NCBI GenBank assembly: GCA_020634455.1
Contig: JACKBQ010000001.1
Coordinates: forward strand, 3,224,001-3,288,000
Source: Ardenticatenaceae bacterium
GTDB lineage: Bacteria > Chloroflexota > Anaerolineae > Promineifilales > Promineifilaceae
DNA: 64,000 nucleotides
Direction: 5' to 3'
The position numbers and the translations under genes were made by a program. Below the pieces are notes generated by a model that saw only the letters and a program-made list of their open reading frames with translations, did not search any database and was not told the DNA's origin. Below, one piece after another: positions 1-8,243 of the stretch; the first letter of the stretch is position 1, and each line of letters opens with the position of its first letter.

Positions 1-104
1 TGCGCGGCCGTTTTGGTCTGAACATCCAATCGTATCCGAAGATGCACGCACGGCCGTTCAAAATCAGCGACATCACCAGCAAAATTGAGGAGCTGCTTGG
101 GTAG
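1..104 (+). CDS. 2-oxoacid:acceptor oxidoreductase alpha subunit, C-terminal fragment
   Basis: An open frame runs in from the left edge (codons begin at base 3) and stops with TAG at 102-104. Its last residues include ARPFKISDITSKIEELLG, the usual C-terminal tail of the alpha subunit of 2-oxoacid:ferredoxin oxidoreductases, where a -PF-x(4)-EI-x(3)-I- end is typical. The adjacent downstream gene encodes the matching thiamine-diphosphate beta subunit, so the two form one operon. Only about 33 residues are visible; the substrate (pyruvate or 2-oxoglutarate) cannot be told. Confidence 0.7.
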   Translation, partial: RGRFGLNIQSYPKMHARPFKISDITSKIEELLG

Positions 105-162
105 AGACGTTGCCGTAAAGACGTTGCTGTACAGACGTTGCATTGCAACGCCTCTACGACCA
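99..162. repeat. AGACGTTGC tandem/inverted repeat
   Basis: Three direct copies of AGACGTTGC lie at about 105-141. They are followed by the inverted form GCAACG (145-150), and the outer arms are GTAGAG-CGTTG and CAACG-CTCTAC. It fills the gap between the two oxidoreductase subunit genes and ends just before the ribosome-binding site of the second. Similar GTAGAGACGTTGC palindromes are common dispersed repeats in bacteria such as cyanobacteria. Confidence 0.7.
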
Positions 163-178
163 ATATCTGGAGAAAATT

Positions 179-1702
179 ATGACCATTCCAATTACCTTAA
201 ACCGCAAAGATTTCGTTTCTGACCAAACGGTGCGCTGGTGCCCCGGCTGTGGCGACTACGCCATTTTGGCCTCCGTGCAGAAAACTCTGCCCGACATCGG
301 CGTGCCCAAAGAAGACATCGTATTTATTTCCGGCATCGGCTGCTCCAGCCGCTTTCCGTACTACATGAACACCTACGGCATTCACAGCATCCACGGGCGC
401 GCCCCCACGCTGGCAACTGGTCTGGCCATTGCCAACCCGGAACTCAGCGTCTGGGTCATCACTGGCGACGGCGACGGGCTCTCCATCGGCGGCAACCACC
501 TCATCCACGCCATCCGCCGCAACATCAACCTGAACATTTTGTTGTTCAACAACCGCATCTACGGCCTCACCAAAGGGCAGTATTCGCCCACTTCCCGCCA
601 GGGGGCCAAAACCAAATCATCGCCGATGGGCTCGCTGGAAAATCCGCTGAACCCCATTGCCCTGGCGATGGCCGCCGAAGCCACCTTCATCGCTCGCTCC
701 ATCGACGCCCACACCCAGCACCTGGGCGACACGCTGGCGGCGGCGGCGCAGCATAACGGCATCTCCTTCGTGGAGATTTACCAGAACTGCGTCATTTTTA
801 ATCCCAATGAATGGATTGGTCTGGATGATCGGCGCGTGCGCGACGAGAACATTTTGTACCTGGAGCACGGCAAACCGATGATTTTTGGCAAGGATATGGA
901 CAAAGGCATCCGCCTCAACGGCTTCCGGCCAGAGGTGGTGCAGTTGGGCAACGGCATCACCGAGGCTGATCTGCTGGTGCATGATGAAACTTCCAAGCAG
1001 TTGGCCTTCATTTTGTCCAGCATGGAGTATCCAGAGTTTCCTGCGCCGATGGGCGTGATTCGCCGGGTGCAAAAGCAAACCTACACGGAAGGTCTGATGG
1101 ACCAGATTGCCACCGCCCAAGCTGCCAAAGGCAAAGGGGATTTGCGCAAGCTGTACGAATCGGCCGATTTGTGGACGGTGGAAGCAAAGCCATCTCAAAA
1201 TGGTGCTAAAACCAAGCAAACGGGGCGGCTTTCTTTGGAAGTGGACGAGGCGTACGTGGATGACATTGACAAGGAACCAGAAACTACTACTGCGCTTCAG
1301 GATCGCTTAATTGAGGACACAATTGGCGCGCTGTCGCCCAGAGCGCCGATTACGGTGGATGTGACGGCTTCATTGGCGAAGGCAATTCACCAGATGAACA
1401 TGCACCGGATTGGCTGCCTGCTGGTGACCGATGCGCAAGATAAGCTGGTGGGTATCTTCACCGAGAAGGATGTGCTGCACCGGGTGGTGGGTTTGGTTGA
1501 GGATATGGAAACGGCCGTTATCGCCGACTACATGACCCCCAATCCTGTTGCCCTGAAAGCCGACCTGCCCATTGCCCAGGCGCTGCACGAAATGCATGTG
1601 CACGGTTTCCGCCACATTCCGCTGATTGACAGCGAACGGCGGCCTGAAGGCATCGTCTCATTTAGGGATGTGGTGCATCATTTAAAAGAAACGCTTGCCT
1701 AG
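179..1702 (+). CDS. 2-oxoacid:ferredoxin oxidoreductase beta subunit fused to a CBS-domain pair
   Basis: The beta subunit binds thiamine diphosphate and, with the alpha subunit, decarboxylates a 2-oxoacid to acyl-CoA while reducing ferredoxin. The protein has 507 residues. The start ATG at 179 follows GGAG at 169-172; a TTG at 143 is in frame but lies in the repeat. CPGCG is at residues 21-25, SGIGCSS near 52 and the diphosphate-binding GDGDG at 96-100, followed by NNRIYGLTKGQ. Residues about 375-507 form two CBS motifs (for example IGCLLVTDAQDKLVGIFTEKD and HGFRHIPLID). Ordinary beta subunits end near 290-350 residues, so the CBS pair is an added module that could sense adenine nucleotides (inference). 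The upstream neighbour is the alpha subunit end. Confidence 0.9.
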   Translation: MTIPITLNRKDFVSDQTVRWCPGCGDYAILASVQKTLPDIGVPKEDIVFISGIGCSSRFPYYMNTYGIHSIHGRAPTLATGLAIANPELSVWVITGDGDGLSIGGNHLIHAIRRNINLNILLFNNRIYGLTKGQYSPTSRQGAKTKSSPMGSLENPLNPIALAMAAEATFIARSIDAHTQHLGDTLAAAAQHNGISFVEIYQNCVIFNPNEWIGLDDRRVRDENILYLEHGKPMIFGKDMDKGIRLNGFRPEVVQLGNGITEADLLVHDETSKQLAFILSSMEYPEFPAPMGVIRRVQKQTYTEGLMDQIATAQAAKGKGDLRKLYESADLWTVEAKPSQNGAKTKQTGRLSLEVDEAYVDDIDKEPETTTALQDRLIEDTIGALSPRAPITVDVTASLAKAIHQMNMHRIGCLLVTDAQDKLVGIFTEKDVLHRVVGLVEDMETAVIADYMTPNPVALKADLPIAQALHEMHVHGFRHIPLIDSERRPEGIVSFRDVVHHLKETLA

Positions 1703-1742
1703 TTCAGGGCAAAGCAACTATTTTTATTAACTCGAAGTAACC

Positions 1743-1785
1743 AACTCATAGGCGTGACCCACTCACGCTTATGAGTTTCTTTTTC
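1743..1785 (+). terminator. Intrinsic terminator after the CBS-fused beta subunit
   Basis: A 15-bp stem (1743-1757 with 1763-1777, one G-U pair, 5-nt loop) is followed by TCTTTTT. It separates the first oxidoreductase pair from the second, which begins 30 bases later. Confidence 0.75.
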
Positions 1786-1814
1786 CTACTGTGAACAAAC
1801 CAAGGAGATTAATT

Positions 1815-3659
1815 ATGGGAGTAATAAAAGCAGCAGACGAAACGGCCGTTGCCCACAAACCAGAAAATGGCGAACGGCCGTCTATCGTCAACGACTTTTC
1901 TATTGTGGTTGCCACCGCCAACGGCACTGGCAGCCAAACCGCCAACCTGGCCATTTTGCGCGCCCTGTTCAAAATGGGTATCCCGGTCAACGGCAAAAAC
2001 ATCTTCCCTTCCAACATCCAGGGCCTGCCCACCTGGTACCACATTCGCGCCAGTCATGAAGGGTACGTCGCCCGGCGGCACACCTCCGAGCTGCTCGTTG
2101 CCTTCAACCCCGCCACGGTGCATGAAGATATCAAAATTCTGCCTCCCGGCGGCATCTGCATCCACAACGACGATTGGCGTGACCTGCCCCAGCGGGACGA
2201 CATCACCTACTATGGCATTCCGGTCAACCAGTTCATTCGCGATACTGGCTTCAAGGGCAAACAAAAAGATTACGTTTCCAACATGGTGTACGTCGGTGCG
2301 CTGGCCCAACTGCTGGGCATTCCGCTGTCAAAAATTGAAGATGCCCTGGATTACCATTTCAAAGGGCGGCGCAAGCTGATTGATGCCAACATGGCCGTCG
2401 TGCGCGAAACGTTTGAATGGACGGCCGAAAATGTCCAGAAGCGCGATCCGTACGGCGTGGCCGAAATGGACGCCACCGCAGGCCAAATCATGATCACTGG
2501 CAACGAAGCCGGGGCGCTTGGCTCCGTTTTTGGCGGCGTTAGCTTTGTCGCCTGGTACCCTATCACCCCCTCCACCAGCTTTGTGGACGGGCTCAATGAG
2601 TACCTGCCCCAGCTACGCCGCGACCCGGAAACGGGCGAGCGCAGCTACGCCGTGGTGCAGTCAGAAGATGAACTGGCGGCCATCGGCATGATTTTGGGCG
2701 CAGGTTGGGCCGGGGCGCGCTCCGTTACCGCCACTTCTGGCCCTGGCATCTCGCTCATGTCGGAGTTTGCTGGATTGGGCTACTTTGCTGAAATTCCGGC
2801 CGTCATTTGGGACATCCAGCGGGTTGGCCCCAGCACCGGAATGCCCACCCGCACCGGCCAAGGCGACGTGCTTTCCACCTACTACCTGGGGCACGGCGAC
2901 ACCAAAAACGTCATTTTGCTGCCCGCCACAGTGGGCGAATGTTTTGACTTTGGCACCACCTCTTTTGACCTGGCCGAGACGCTGCAAACCCCCGTGTTTG
3001 TGCTGAGCGACCTGGATTTGGGCATGAACAACTGGATGACCGAGCCATTTGCGTATCCCACAAAACCACTAAAGCGGGGCAAAGTGCTCACCGCCGACGA
3101 GGTTCAGCAAAAAGGGTTTGCTCGCTACAAGGATATTGACGGCGACGGCGTGGGTTACCGCACGCTGCCCGGCAACGAGCATCCGCTGGGTGCCTGGTTT
3201 GCCCGCGGCACTGGCCACAATGAAAAAGCAGTCTACAGCGAAAAGTCCGAGGATTGGGTGAACAACATGGCGCGTTTGGCGCGCAAGTTCGACACCGCCC
3301 GGCAGTTGGTGCCAGCGCCCGTGGTTGACCAAAACGACGCGGCCAAAATCGGAATTATTGCCTACGGCACGACCAAGTTTGCCATTGACGAAGCGCGGGA
3401 TCGCCTGGCAGCCGATGGTATCGCCACCAGTTTTATGCGGCTGCGGGCGCTGCCCATCAACAATTCTGTAAAAGAATTTGTGGCCCAGCATGACCGGGTG
3501 TACGTGGTTGAACTCAATCGGGATGGCCAGGTACACAACATTTTGCAAACCGAGATGCCGGAACTGGCAACAAAACTCGTCTCGCTGGCTCATCTGGACG
3601 GCATGCCGCTGACGGCACGTTGGGTGGTGGAAGCGATTCTGGAGCGTGAGGAGAAATAA
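1815..3659 (+). CDS. korA: 2-oxoacid:acceptor oxidoreductase, fused gamma-alpha subunit (KorA-like)
   Basis: This 614-residue subunit pairs with the next gene to form a 2-oxoacid:ferredoxin oxidoreductase, probably for 2-oxoglutarate or pyruvate. ATG at 1815 follows AAGGAG at 1802-1807; an upstream in-frame GTG at 1791 lies in front of that site and is less likely. Residues about 20-215 are the gamma domain (ANGTGSQTANLAILRALF). The alpha domain follows from about 225, with the conserved WYPITPST pyrimidine-binding signature and the TSGPGISLMSE segment. Fusion of gamma to alpha is usual in the two-subunit KorAB type. The beta subunit begins 2 bases after the stop. The substrate is inferred from family architecture only. 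Confidence 0.9.
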   Translation: MGVIKAADETAVAHKPENGERPSIVNDFSIVVATANGTGSQTANLAILRALFKMGIPVNGKNIFPSNIQGLPTWYHIRASHEGYVARRHTSELLVAFNPATVHEDIKILPPGGICIHNDDWRDLPQRDDITYYGIPVNQFIRDTGFKGKQKDYVSNMVYVGALAQLLGIPLSKIEDALDYHFKGRRKLIDANMAVVRETFEWTAENVQKRDPYGVAEMDATAGQIMITGNEAGALGSVFGGVSFVAWYPITPSTSFVDGLNEYLPQLRRDPETGERSYAVVQSEDELAAIGMILGAGWAGARSVTATSGPGISLMSEFAGLGYFAEIPAVIWDIQRVGPSTGMPTRTGQGDVLSTYYLGHGDTKNVILLPATVGECFDFGTTSFDLAETLQTPVFVLSDLDLGMNNWMTEPFAYPTKPLKRGKVLTADEVQQKGFARYKDIDGDGVGYRTLPGNEHPLGAWFARGTGHNEKAVYSEKSEDWVNNMARLARKFDTARQLVPAPVVDQNDAAKIGIIAYGTTKFAIDEARDRLAADGIATSFMRLRALPINNSVKEFVAQHDRVYVVELNRDGQVHNILQTEMPELATKLVSLAHLDGMPLTARWVVEAILEREEK

Positions 3660-3661
3660 TT

Positions 3662-4699
3662 ATGAGTACAGGAAGATCATCACGAGTCAATTTAATTGGG
3701 TTGTCCAAGACGGATTACAACGGAAACCCATCAACTTTATGTCAAGGTTGCGGGCACAACTCGATTGCCAGCCAGATTATTCAGGTGGCGTACGATCTGA
3801 ACATTCAGCCACATGAGATGATTAAGCTGAGCGGCATTGGCTGTTCCAGCAAATCCCCGGCTTACTTTTTGGGGCGGTCGCACGGGTTTAATTCGCTGCA
3901 CGGCCGTATGCCGTCCATTGCTACCGGGGCGCTGCTGGCCAACCACAGCCTGAACGCCATCGGTGTGAGCGGCGACGGGGACACGGCCAGCATCGGCATG
4001 GGGCAGTTTAAGCACATGATGCGGCGCAACGTGCGCATGGTGTACATCGTGGAAAACAACGGTGTGTACGGGCTGACCAAAGGGCAGTTTTCGGCCACCG
4101 CCGACGAGGGACAGGAGCTGAAATATGCTGGCTCCAATGATTTGCCGCCCATTGATATTTGCATGGAGGCGATTATGGCGGGCTGTGGCTTTGTGGCCCG
4201 TTCGTTTTCTGGGGATGCCAAGCAGGTGCGGGAGTTGTTGAAAGCGGCATTGAGTCATCGGGGTACGGCCGTTTTGGACATCATCAGCCCGTGCGTGGCG
4301 TTTAACAACCACGACAGCTCGACCAAGAGCTACACCTACGGCAAAGAGCATGAGGAGCAGTTGCACGACATCGGCTGGGTGGCCCCGCAAGAAGAGATCA
4401 TGATTGATGAGTACGCGCCGGGCGAGATGAAGGTGGTGGCAATGCACGATGGGTCTCATTTGCAGCTGCGCAAGCTGGACGAGGATTACGATCCGACGGA
4501 CAAGATGGGGGCGCTGCATCGCCTGATGTGGGCGCAGGAAAAGCAGGAGTTCATCACCGGGCTGATCTACTACGATGGCGAGCGGCAAAATCTGGCCGAG
4601 GCGAGCCATTTGACCCAGACGCCGTTGGCGCATTTACCGGAAGAGAAGTTACGGCCGTCTGCCGAATCGCTAGAGAAGATTATGGCTGGTTTGATGTAA
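3662..4699 (+). CDS. korB: 2-oxoacid:ferredoxin oxidoreductase beta subunit (KorB-like)
   Basis: This 345-residue thiamine-diphosphate subunit is the partner of the preceding gene, two bases away, with AGGAG upstream of its ATG. It has CQGCGH at 27-32, SGIGCSSKSP near 60 and the diphosphate-binding GDGDTASIG near 100, followed by NNGVYGLTKGQ. It ends at the normal length and lacks the CBS extension of the first beta subunit in this window. That makes the two pairs paralogues with different control. A beta subunit of this kind carries no Fe-S cysteines beyond the CxxC and later Cys positions of the KorB family. Confidence 0.92.
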   Translation: MSTGRSSRVNLIGLSKTDYNGNPSTLCQGCGHNSIASQIIQVAYDLNIQPHEMIKLSGIGCSSKSPAYFLGRSHGFNSLHGRMPSIATGALLANHSLNAIGVSGDGDTASIGMGQFKHMMRRNVRMVYIVENNGVYGLTKGQFSATADEGQELKYAGSNDLPPIDICMEAIMAGCGFVARSFSGDAKQVRELLKAALSHRGTAVLDIISPCVAFNNHDSSTKSYTYGKEHEEQLHDIGWVAPQEEIMIDEYAPGEMKVVAMHDGSHLQLRKLDEDYDPTDKMGALHRLMWAQEKQEFITGLIYYDGERQNLAEASHLTQTPLAHLPEEKLRPSAESLEKIMAGLM

Positions 4700-4728
4700 T
4701 TCAAGCTGGGTTCTGTTAAATTTTTGGG

Positions 4729-4790
4729 ACGCGGATGAATGCGGATGACGCGGATAAAAAGATCAGCGCTCGTCCGCGTTTATCCGCGTT
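4729..4790. repeat. CGCGGATGA palindromic repeat, copy 1
   Basis: The left arm repeats GCGGATGA/CGCGGATA with a period of 9-10 and the right arm is its inverse (TCCGCGTTTATCCGCGT). A second copy of the same family is at 58958-59025. It fills the gap after the korAB-like pair. Confidence 0.8.
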
Positions 4791-4845
4791 CTATTCTAGC
4801 AATCTTCGTTGACAGAAACGGCCGTTCTTCGTACTCTTGTCGCTG

Positions 4846-5451
4846 ATGAGCAAAAAACGTATCCCCACCCTGACTGACCCCACCGGTCGTGCCCACAGTT
4901 TATCCGAGGCGACGACGATGATTGGCCGCGCTGTGGAAAACGAGATTGTGGTCAGCAGCAAGCGCATTTCGCGGGAGCATGCCTGCATTCGCCGCGAGGG
5001 GTGGCGGGTCATTTTGGAGGATGTGGGCAGCACCAACGGGACCTTTCTGAATGACCAGCGCCTGCTGGAGCCGATGCAGCTGCGCGACGGGGACCGGATC
5101 AAGGTGGGGGATGTGCTCTTCATTTTTCATGATCCGGAAGTGACCTACCAGGACACTGTGCTGCCGGAGCTGGAAATGGATATTCCGGCAGGCATTGTGC
5201 GGGTAAATCGGCAGCTGGTGGAGCTGGCCCCTAAAGAGTTTGAGCTGCTGGCCTACCTCTACGCCCAACAAAATCTGGTGTGCTCGAAGGATGCGATAGG
5301 AACGGCCGTTTGGCCAGAGTACCAGGAAGGCGTGTTCGATTACCAGATAGAAAACCTGGTCCGCCGCCTGCGCCTGAAGCTGGAACCCGATCCCCAAAAT
5401 CCCCAACTGCTCCTCACCGTGCGCGGACGTGGCTATAAGCTGGTTTTGTAA
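4846..5451 (+). CDS. FHA domain-winged helix transcriptional regulator
   Basis: A one-piece regulator of 201 residues. Residues about 20-95 form an FHA phosphothreonine-binding domain with RISREHACIRR and the STNGTFLN signature. Residues about 115-200 are an OmpR/PhoB-type winged helix (ELAPKEFELLAYLY, ending VRGRGYKL). FHA domains bind proteins phosphorylated by Hanks-type kinases and the winged helix binds DNA, so it could convert kinase activity into transcription. The Ser/Thr kinase gene at 6535 is a plausible source of the signal. The ATG at 4846 is chosen over a TTG at 4837; neither has a clear ribosome-binding site, and a palindromic repeat lies immediately upstream. Confidence 0.85.
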   Translation: MSKKRIPTLTDPTGRAHSLSEATTMIGRAVENEIVVSSKRISREHACIRREGWRVILEDVGSTNGTFLNDQRLLEPMQLRDGDRIKVGDVLFIFHDPEVTYQDTVLPELEMDIPAGIVRVNRQLVELAPKEFELLAYLYAQQNLVCSKDAIGTAVWPEYQEGVFDYQIENLVRRLRLKLEPDPQNPQLLLTVRGRGYKLVL

Positions 5452-5469
5452 CTGTCCCTCTGTCTCAAC

Positions 5470-5547
5470 TGATCACCCGTTCACCCGTTCACCTTGCCAC
5501 CCTGTCAAAATCAGATAGCCAACCGTTAGCTAACCGATAGGCAGCCT
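5470..5547. repeat. Two short-period repeats (TCACCCGT and CTAACCGTTAG types)
   Basis: The gap between the FHA regulator and the membrane protein gene holds TCACCCGT repeated with an 8-nt period (5470-5505; the inverse of the element at 14848-14886). It also holds GCCAACCGTTAGCTAACCGATAGGC (5518-5542), a small palindrome related to the one at 8088-8128. Confidence 0.65.
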
Positions 5548-5604
5548 TCTGCCCATTCCCTTACCATGTTTACATACAAGTTTTTATGCAGCATGGAGGA
5601 CATG

Positions 5605-6351
5605 ATGAAACAAGACACGGTACAACAAAATGAGCCAGCGCGCGGCCTTTCCTGGTTGGATGTGGGTGGGTTGACGCTGCTGTTGGTGGGGTTGGTTTTT
5701 ATGGCGGTAAATCTGCTGGGGGTGCGGCAGCTGGAAAATTGGTGGAGCGCCTTCATTCTGCTGCCGGGCGTGTTGTTCCTGGGGGCTGGACGAGCGATGT
5801 GGGGACGGAACGGCCGTACCCAACTCCTCCCTCGCCTCAGCACTGGCCTGGGCCTGATCATCACGACTGTGGCGGTGATGTTTGCCCTGAACCTGAACTG
5901 GGAACAGTGGTGGCCGCTGATGATTGTGGTGCCGGGTGTGGCTTTTTGGTTGGTTGGTGGGGCGAAAGCTGGGGTGGGTGGAACGGCCGTACTCCGGTTT
6001 CATCGCTGGCTGGCCGTGAGCATGTTACTGCTGGGCTTTACCTTTCTGGCCGACCATCTCAATTTGATCGAGTTGCAGGCAATCTTTGGCGATTTTCACT
6101 GGTGGGGGGTCATTATTCTACTCACCGGCATCGGCGCATTTTTCGAGGGCTGGCGCGTGCTGCGCCAAGCTGCCTGGGCCTCTACCCTGCTGCTGATCAG
6201 CGGCGTGTGGATTGTGAGCAGCGGCCTCATGGAACTACTTGCCCCAAACTGGCTTTCGTGGGAAGGTATGGTGGGCATCGGCCTGATTGGCACCGGGCTG
6301 CTAAGCCGAGGCTGGCTGTTTCTGCGCCCCAGATCGGCAATGGATGAATAA
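5605..6351 (+). CDS. Multi-pass membrane protein of the LiaF/DUF5668-like type
   Basis: This 248-residue protein is almost entirely hydrophobic, with about eight membrane segments arranged as repeated pairs of the form hydrophobic helix-W/F-W-hydrophobic helix (for example NWWSAFILLPGVLFLGAG, WEQWWPLMIVVPGVAFWL). Such repeats occur in small-domain membrane proteins related to the N-terminal part of LiaF. The ATG at 5605 is preceded by GGAGGA at 5595; an earlier ATG at 5566 lies in front of that site. The exact role is unknown. A related gene at 8244 brackets the kinase gene. Confidence 0.7.
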   Translation: MKQDTVQQNEPARGLSWLDVGGLTLLLVGLVFMAVNLLGVRQLENWWSAFILLPGVLFLGAGRAMWGRNGRTQLLPRLSTGLGLIITTVAVMFALNLNWEQWWPLMIVVPGVAFWLVGGAKAGVGGTAVLRFHRWLAVSMLLLGFTFLADHLNLIELQAIFGDFHWWGVIILLTGIGAFFEGWRVLRQAAWASTLLLISGVWIVSSGLMELLAPNWLSWEGMVGIGLIGTGLLSRGWLFLRPRSAMDE

Positions 6352-6456
6352 ACAAGAATCGTAAGTCAGGTTGCCAAGCCAACCGCCCAAGTGGCACGGC
6401 GAGACGCCAGCCACAGCAAACAAAGCTATATGGTTACCAAAATTTTTTATCAACAA

Positions 6457-6496
6457 ATTTCGCAGATTACCAAGATTTTTCCTAAATCTGCGAAAT
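6457..6496. repeat. ATTTCGCAGATT palindrome, copy 1
   Basis: Perfect 12-bp arms at 6457-6468 and 6485-6496 are followed by CTTTTTAATC. The same family occurs at 57840-57903. The element sits directly upstream of the kinase gene and could also end transcripts from the membrane-protein gene. Confidence 0.75.
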
Positions 6497-6534
6497 CTTT
6501 TTAATCTTTGATAATTGTTTTTGAAGGGGAAACA

Positions 6535-8070
6535 ATGGTTCGGTCATCGCTGACGGGGCAAAATTTGGGCAAATATCGCGTGCTGGAGCCGCTGGGCAGC
6601 GGCGGCATGGCCCGCGTTTATCGCGGCTATCACCCCCAGCTAGATCGCTTTGTGGCCATCAAAGTGCTGCGCTCCGACTTGGTGGAAGACGAGCTCTTTT
6701 TGACCCGCTTCCGTCGCGAGGCGCAGGCGGTGGCCAGTTTGCGCCATCCCAACATCATCCAGGTGTTTGATTTTGACGTCGCCGAAGAGATTTATTTCAT
6801 GGTGATGGAGCTGCTGGACGGCGATACGCTGCACACCCGCCTCAACGATTACCGCGTGCGGGATGAGCAGATGCCCTGGGGTGAAATGGTGCGCATCTTG
6901 CTGGATGTGCTGGACGGCCTGAGCTACGCCCACCAGGAAGGCATGATTCATCGGGACATAAAGCCCGCCAACATTTTGCTGACGCGGCGGGGCCAGGCGG
7001 TGCTGGCCGATTTTGGCATTGCCCAAATTGTGGGCGGCACGCGCCACACCATGTCTGGGGCGCTGCTGGGCACGCTCAACTACATGGCCCCAGAGCAAGC
7101 GTTGGAAGGTAGCAGCGACGTGCGCAGCGATTTGTATTCGCTGGGCATTGTGCTGTACGAGATGCTCACCCGTCGCCCCCCGTATGATGCGGACACGCCG
7201 CTGGCAATTTTGTTGAAGCACGTGAATGATCCGCTGCCGCTGCCCACGGAGCTGAATCCAGAGATTCCGGCGGCGCTGGAGCGGATTGTGCTGAAGGCGC
7301 TGGCCAAGGAGCCAGACGGCCGTTTCCAATCCGCCCCCCAAATGGCCGAAGCACTGAAAACGGCCGCTGCCGAAGCCCACATCGAACTGCCCTCACGCAT
7401 TTCCCTGCCGCTCTCCTTTTCTACCAGCGACGATCCATCGGATTCGGTGGCCGTTTTTTCCGGCACGGCCCGGCAAAAATTGGCCGATGTGGAGTTTGCG
7501 GCGCAGGATACGGCCGCTACCAGCCAGCAATCTATCACGGCGGGCTTGGCCGCGCTGAAAGCGCAGGAGCCGCCTGTGGAGAGTGTGGTGGCGGTGGATA
7601 CGGCCGTTGCTGCGCCAGAGAAAAAACCGTCGGCCTGGCCATCATTGTTTCGCGGCGTTGGGTTGTTTGTATGGGTCAATGCGGGCGTGGTGATGTTTTC
7701 GGGGGCGGCGGGCGCGGGCTGGTTTTTCCGCAGCGGTTGGCCTATTGAACTGATGTTGCTGGCGGTCATTTTTGCCCAGCTGATGATCTATTTTGGCTCT
7801 CCCTGGCTGTTGATACCGGGTGGCTTGCTGCTGGGCGAGGGCATCTTGTTGAGCTACTACGCGCTTTCTGGCCGGTGGGGCGATTGGGTGTTTTTGTGGC
7901 CTTTGCAGGTCTTTGTTGTTTTTGGCGTCTTGTGGTTTTCAATTTCGCGGGCGGCAGCGGCTAAGGAACCAGCGGTGCTGGCCGTTTTGTGGGGTCGCCA
8001 ACTGCTGCGGCTGGCCTATGCCGCCATGTTTCTCCTGGTGATGCTGGTCATTCTGGTTAATGTCCTGTGA
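6535..8070 (+). CDS. Transmembrane Ser/Thr protein kinase (PknB-like)
   Basis: A Hanks-type kinase of 511 residues. It shows the glycine loop LGSGGMARVYRG, the catalytic lysine in AIKVLR, HRDIKPANILL with catalytic Asp, DFGIAQ and the activation-segment end GTLNYMAPEQ, so it should be active. Residues about 1-275 are the kinase. A low-complexity linker follows, then four to five membrane helices at about 380-510; there is no extracellular PASTA or sensor domain after them. The ATG at 6535 follows GAAGGGGA. Neighbours are an FHA regulator and two related membrane proteins, suggesting a shared signalling pathway. Confidence 0.92.
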   Translation: MVRSSLTGQNLGKYRVLEPLGSGGMARVYRGYHPQLDRFVAIKVLRSDLVEDELFLTRFRREAQAVASLRHPNIIQVFDFDVAEEIYFMVMELLDGDTLHTRLNDYRVRDEQMPWGEMVRILLDVLDGLSYAHQEGMIHRDIKPANILLTRRGQAVLADFGIAQIVGGTRHTMSGALLGTLNYMAPEQALEGSSDVRSDLYSLGIVLYEMLTRRPPYDADTPLAILLKHVNDPLPLPTELNPEIPAALERIVLKALAKEPDGRFQSAPQMAEALKTAAAEAHIELPSRISLPLSFSTSDDPSDSVAVFSGTARQKLADVEFAAQDTAATSQQSITAGLAALKAQEPPVESVVAVDTAVAAPEKKPSAWPSLFRGVGLFVWVNAGVVMFSGAAGAGWFFRSGWPIELMLLAVIFAQLMIYFGSPWLLIPGGLLLGEGILLSYYALSGRWGDWVFLWPLQVFVVFGVLWFSISRAAAAKEPAVLAVLWGRQLLRLAYAAMFLLVMLVILVNVL

Positions 8071-8087
8071 CCGCCAGCTGCGCGGCG

Positions 8088-8128
8088 ATTGATAGCTGGC
8101 CGTTAGCTAACCGTTAGGCAGGCAAACG
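8088..8128. repeat. GATAGCTGGCCGTTAGCTAACCGTTAGGC repeat
   Basis: A short palindromic, 7-8-nt-period repeat related to the one at 5518-5542, ending next to an AACGGCCGTT motif. The rest of the gap to 8243 holds a CCTCCGAGAGG palindrome-like stretch (8172-8182) and the GGAG ribosome-binding site of the next gene. Confidence 0.55.
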
Positions 8129-8243
8129 GCCGTTCCTCTACACTCCTTCATAGATAAAGAAAAACCAACCTCCGAGAGGGTCCTGGCATTATCAGGGTCA
8201 TTTGTCAAACCTCACAGAGGATTACTATTGAAGGAGCAACCTC

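Noticed and set aside
3737..4633. 298-residue minus-strand open frame across the korB-like gene
   Set aside because: Shadow frame of a well-conserved gene; low-complexity His/Arg composition.
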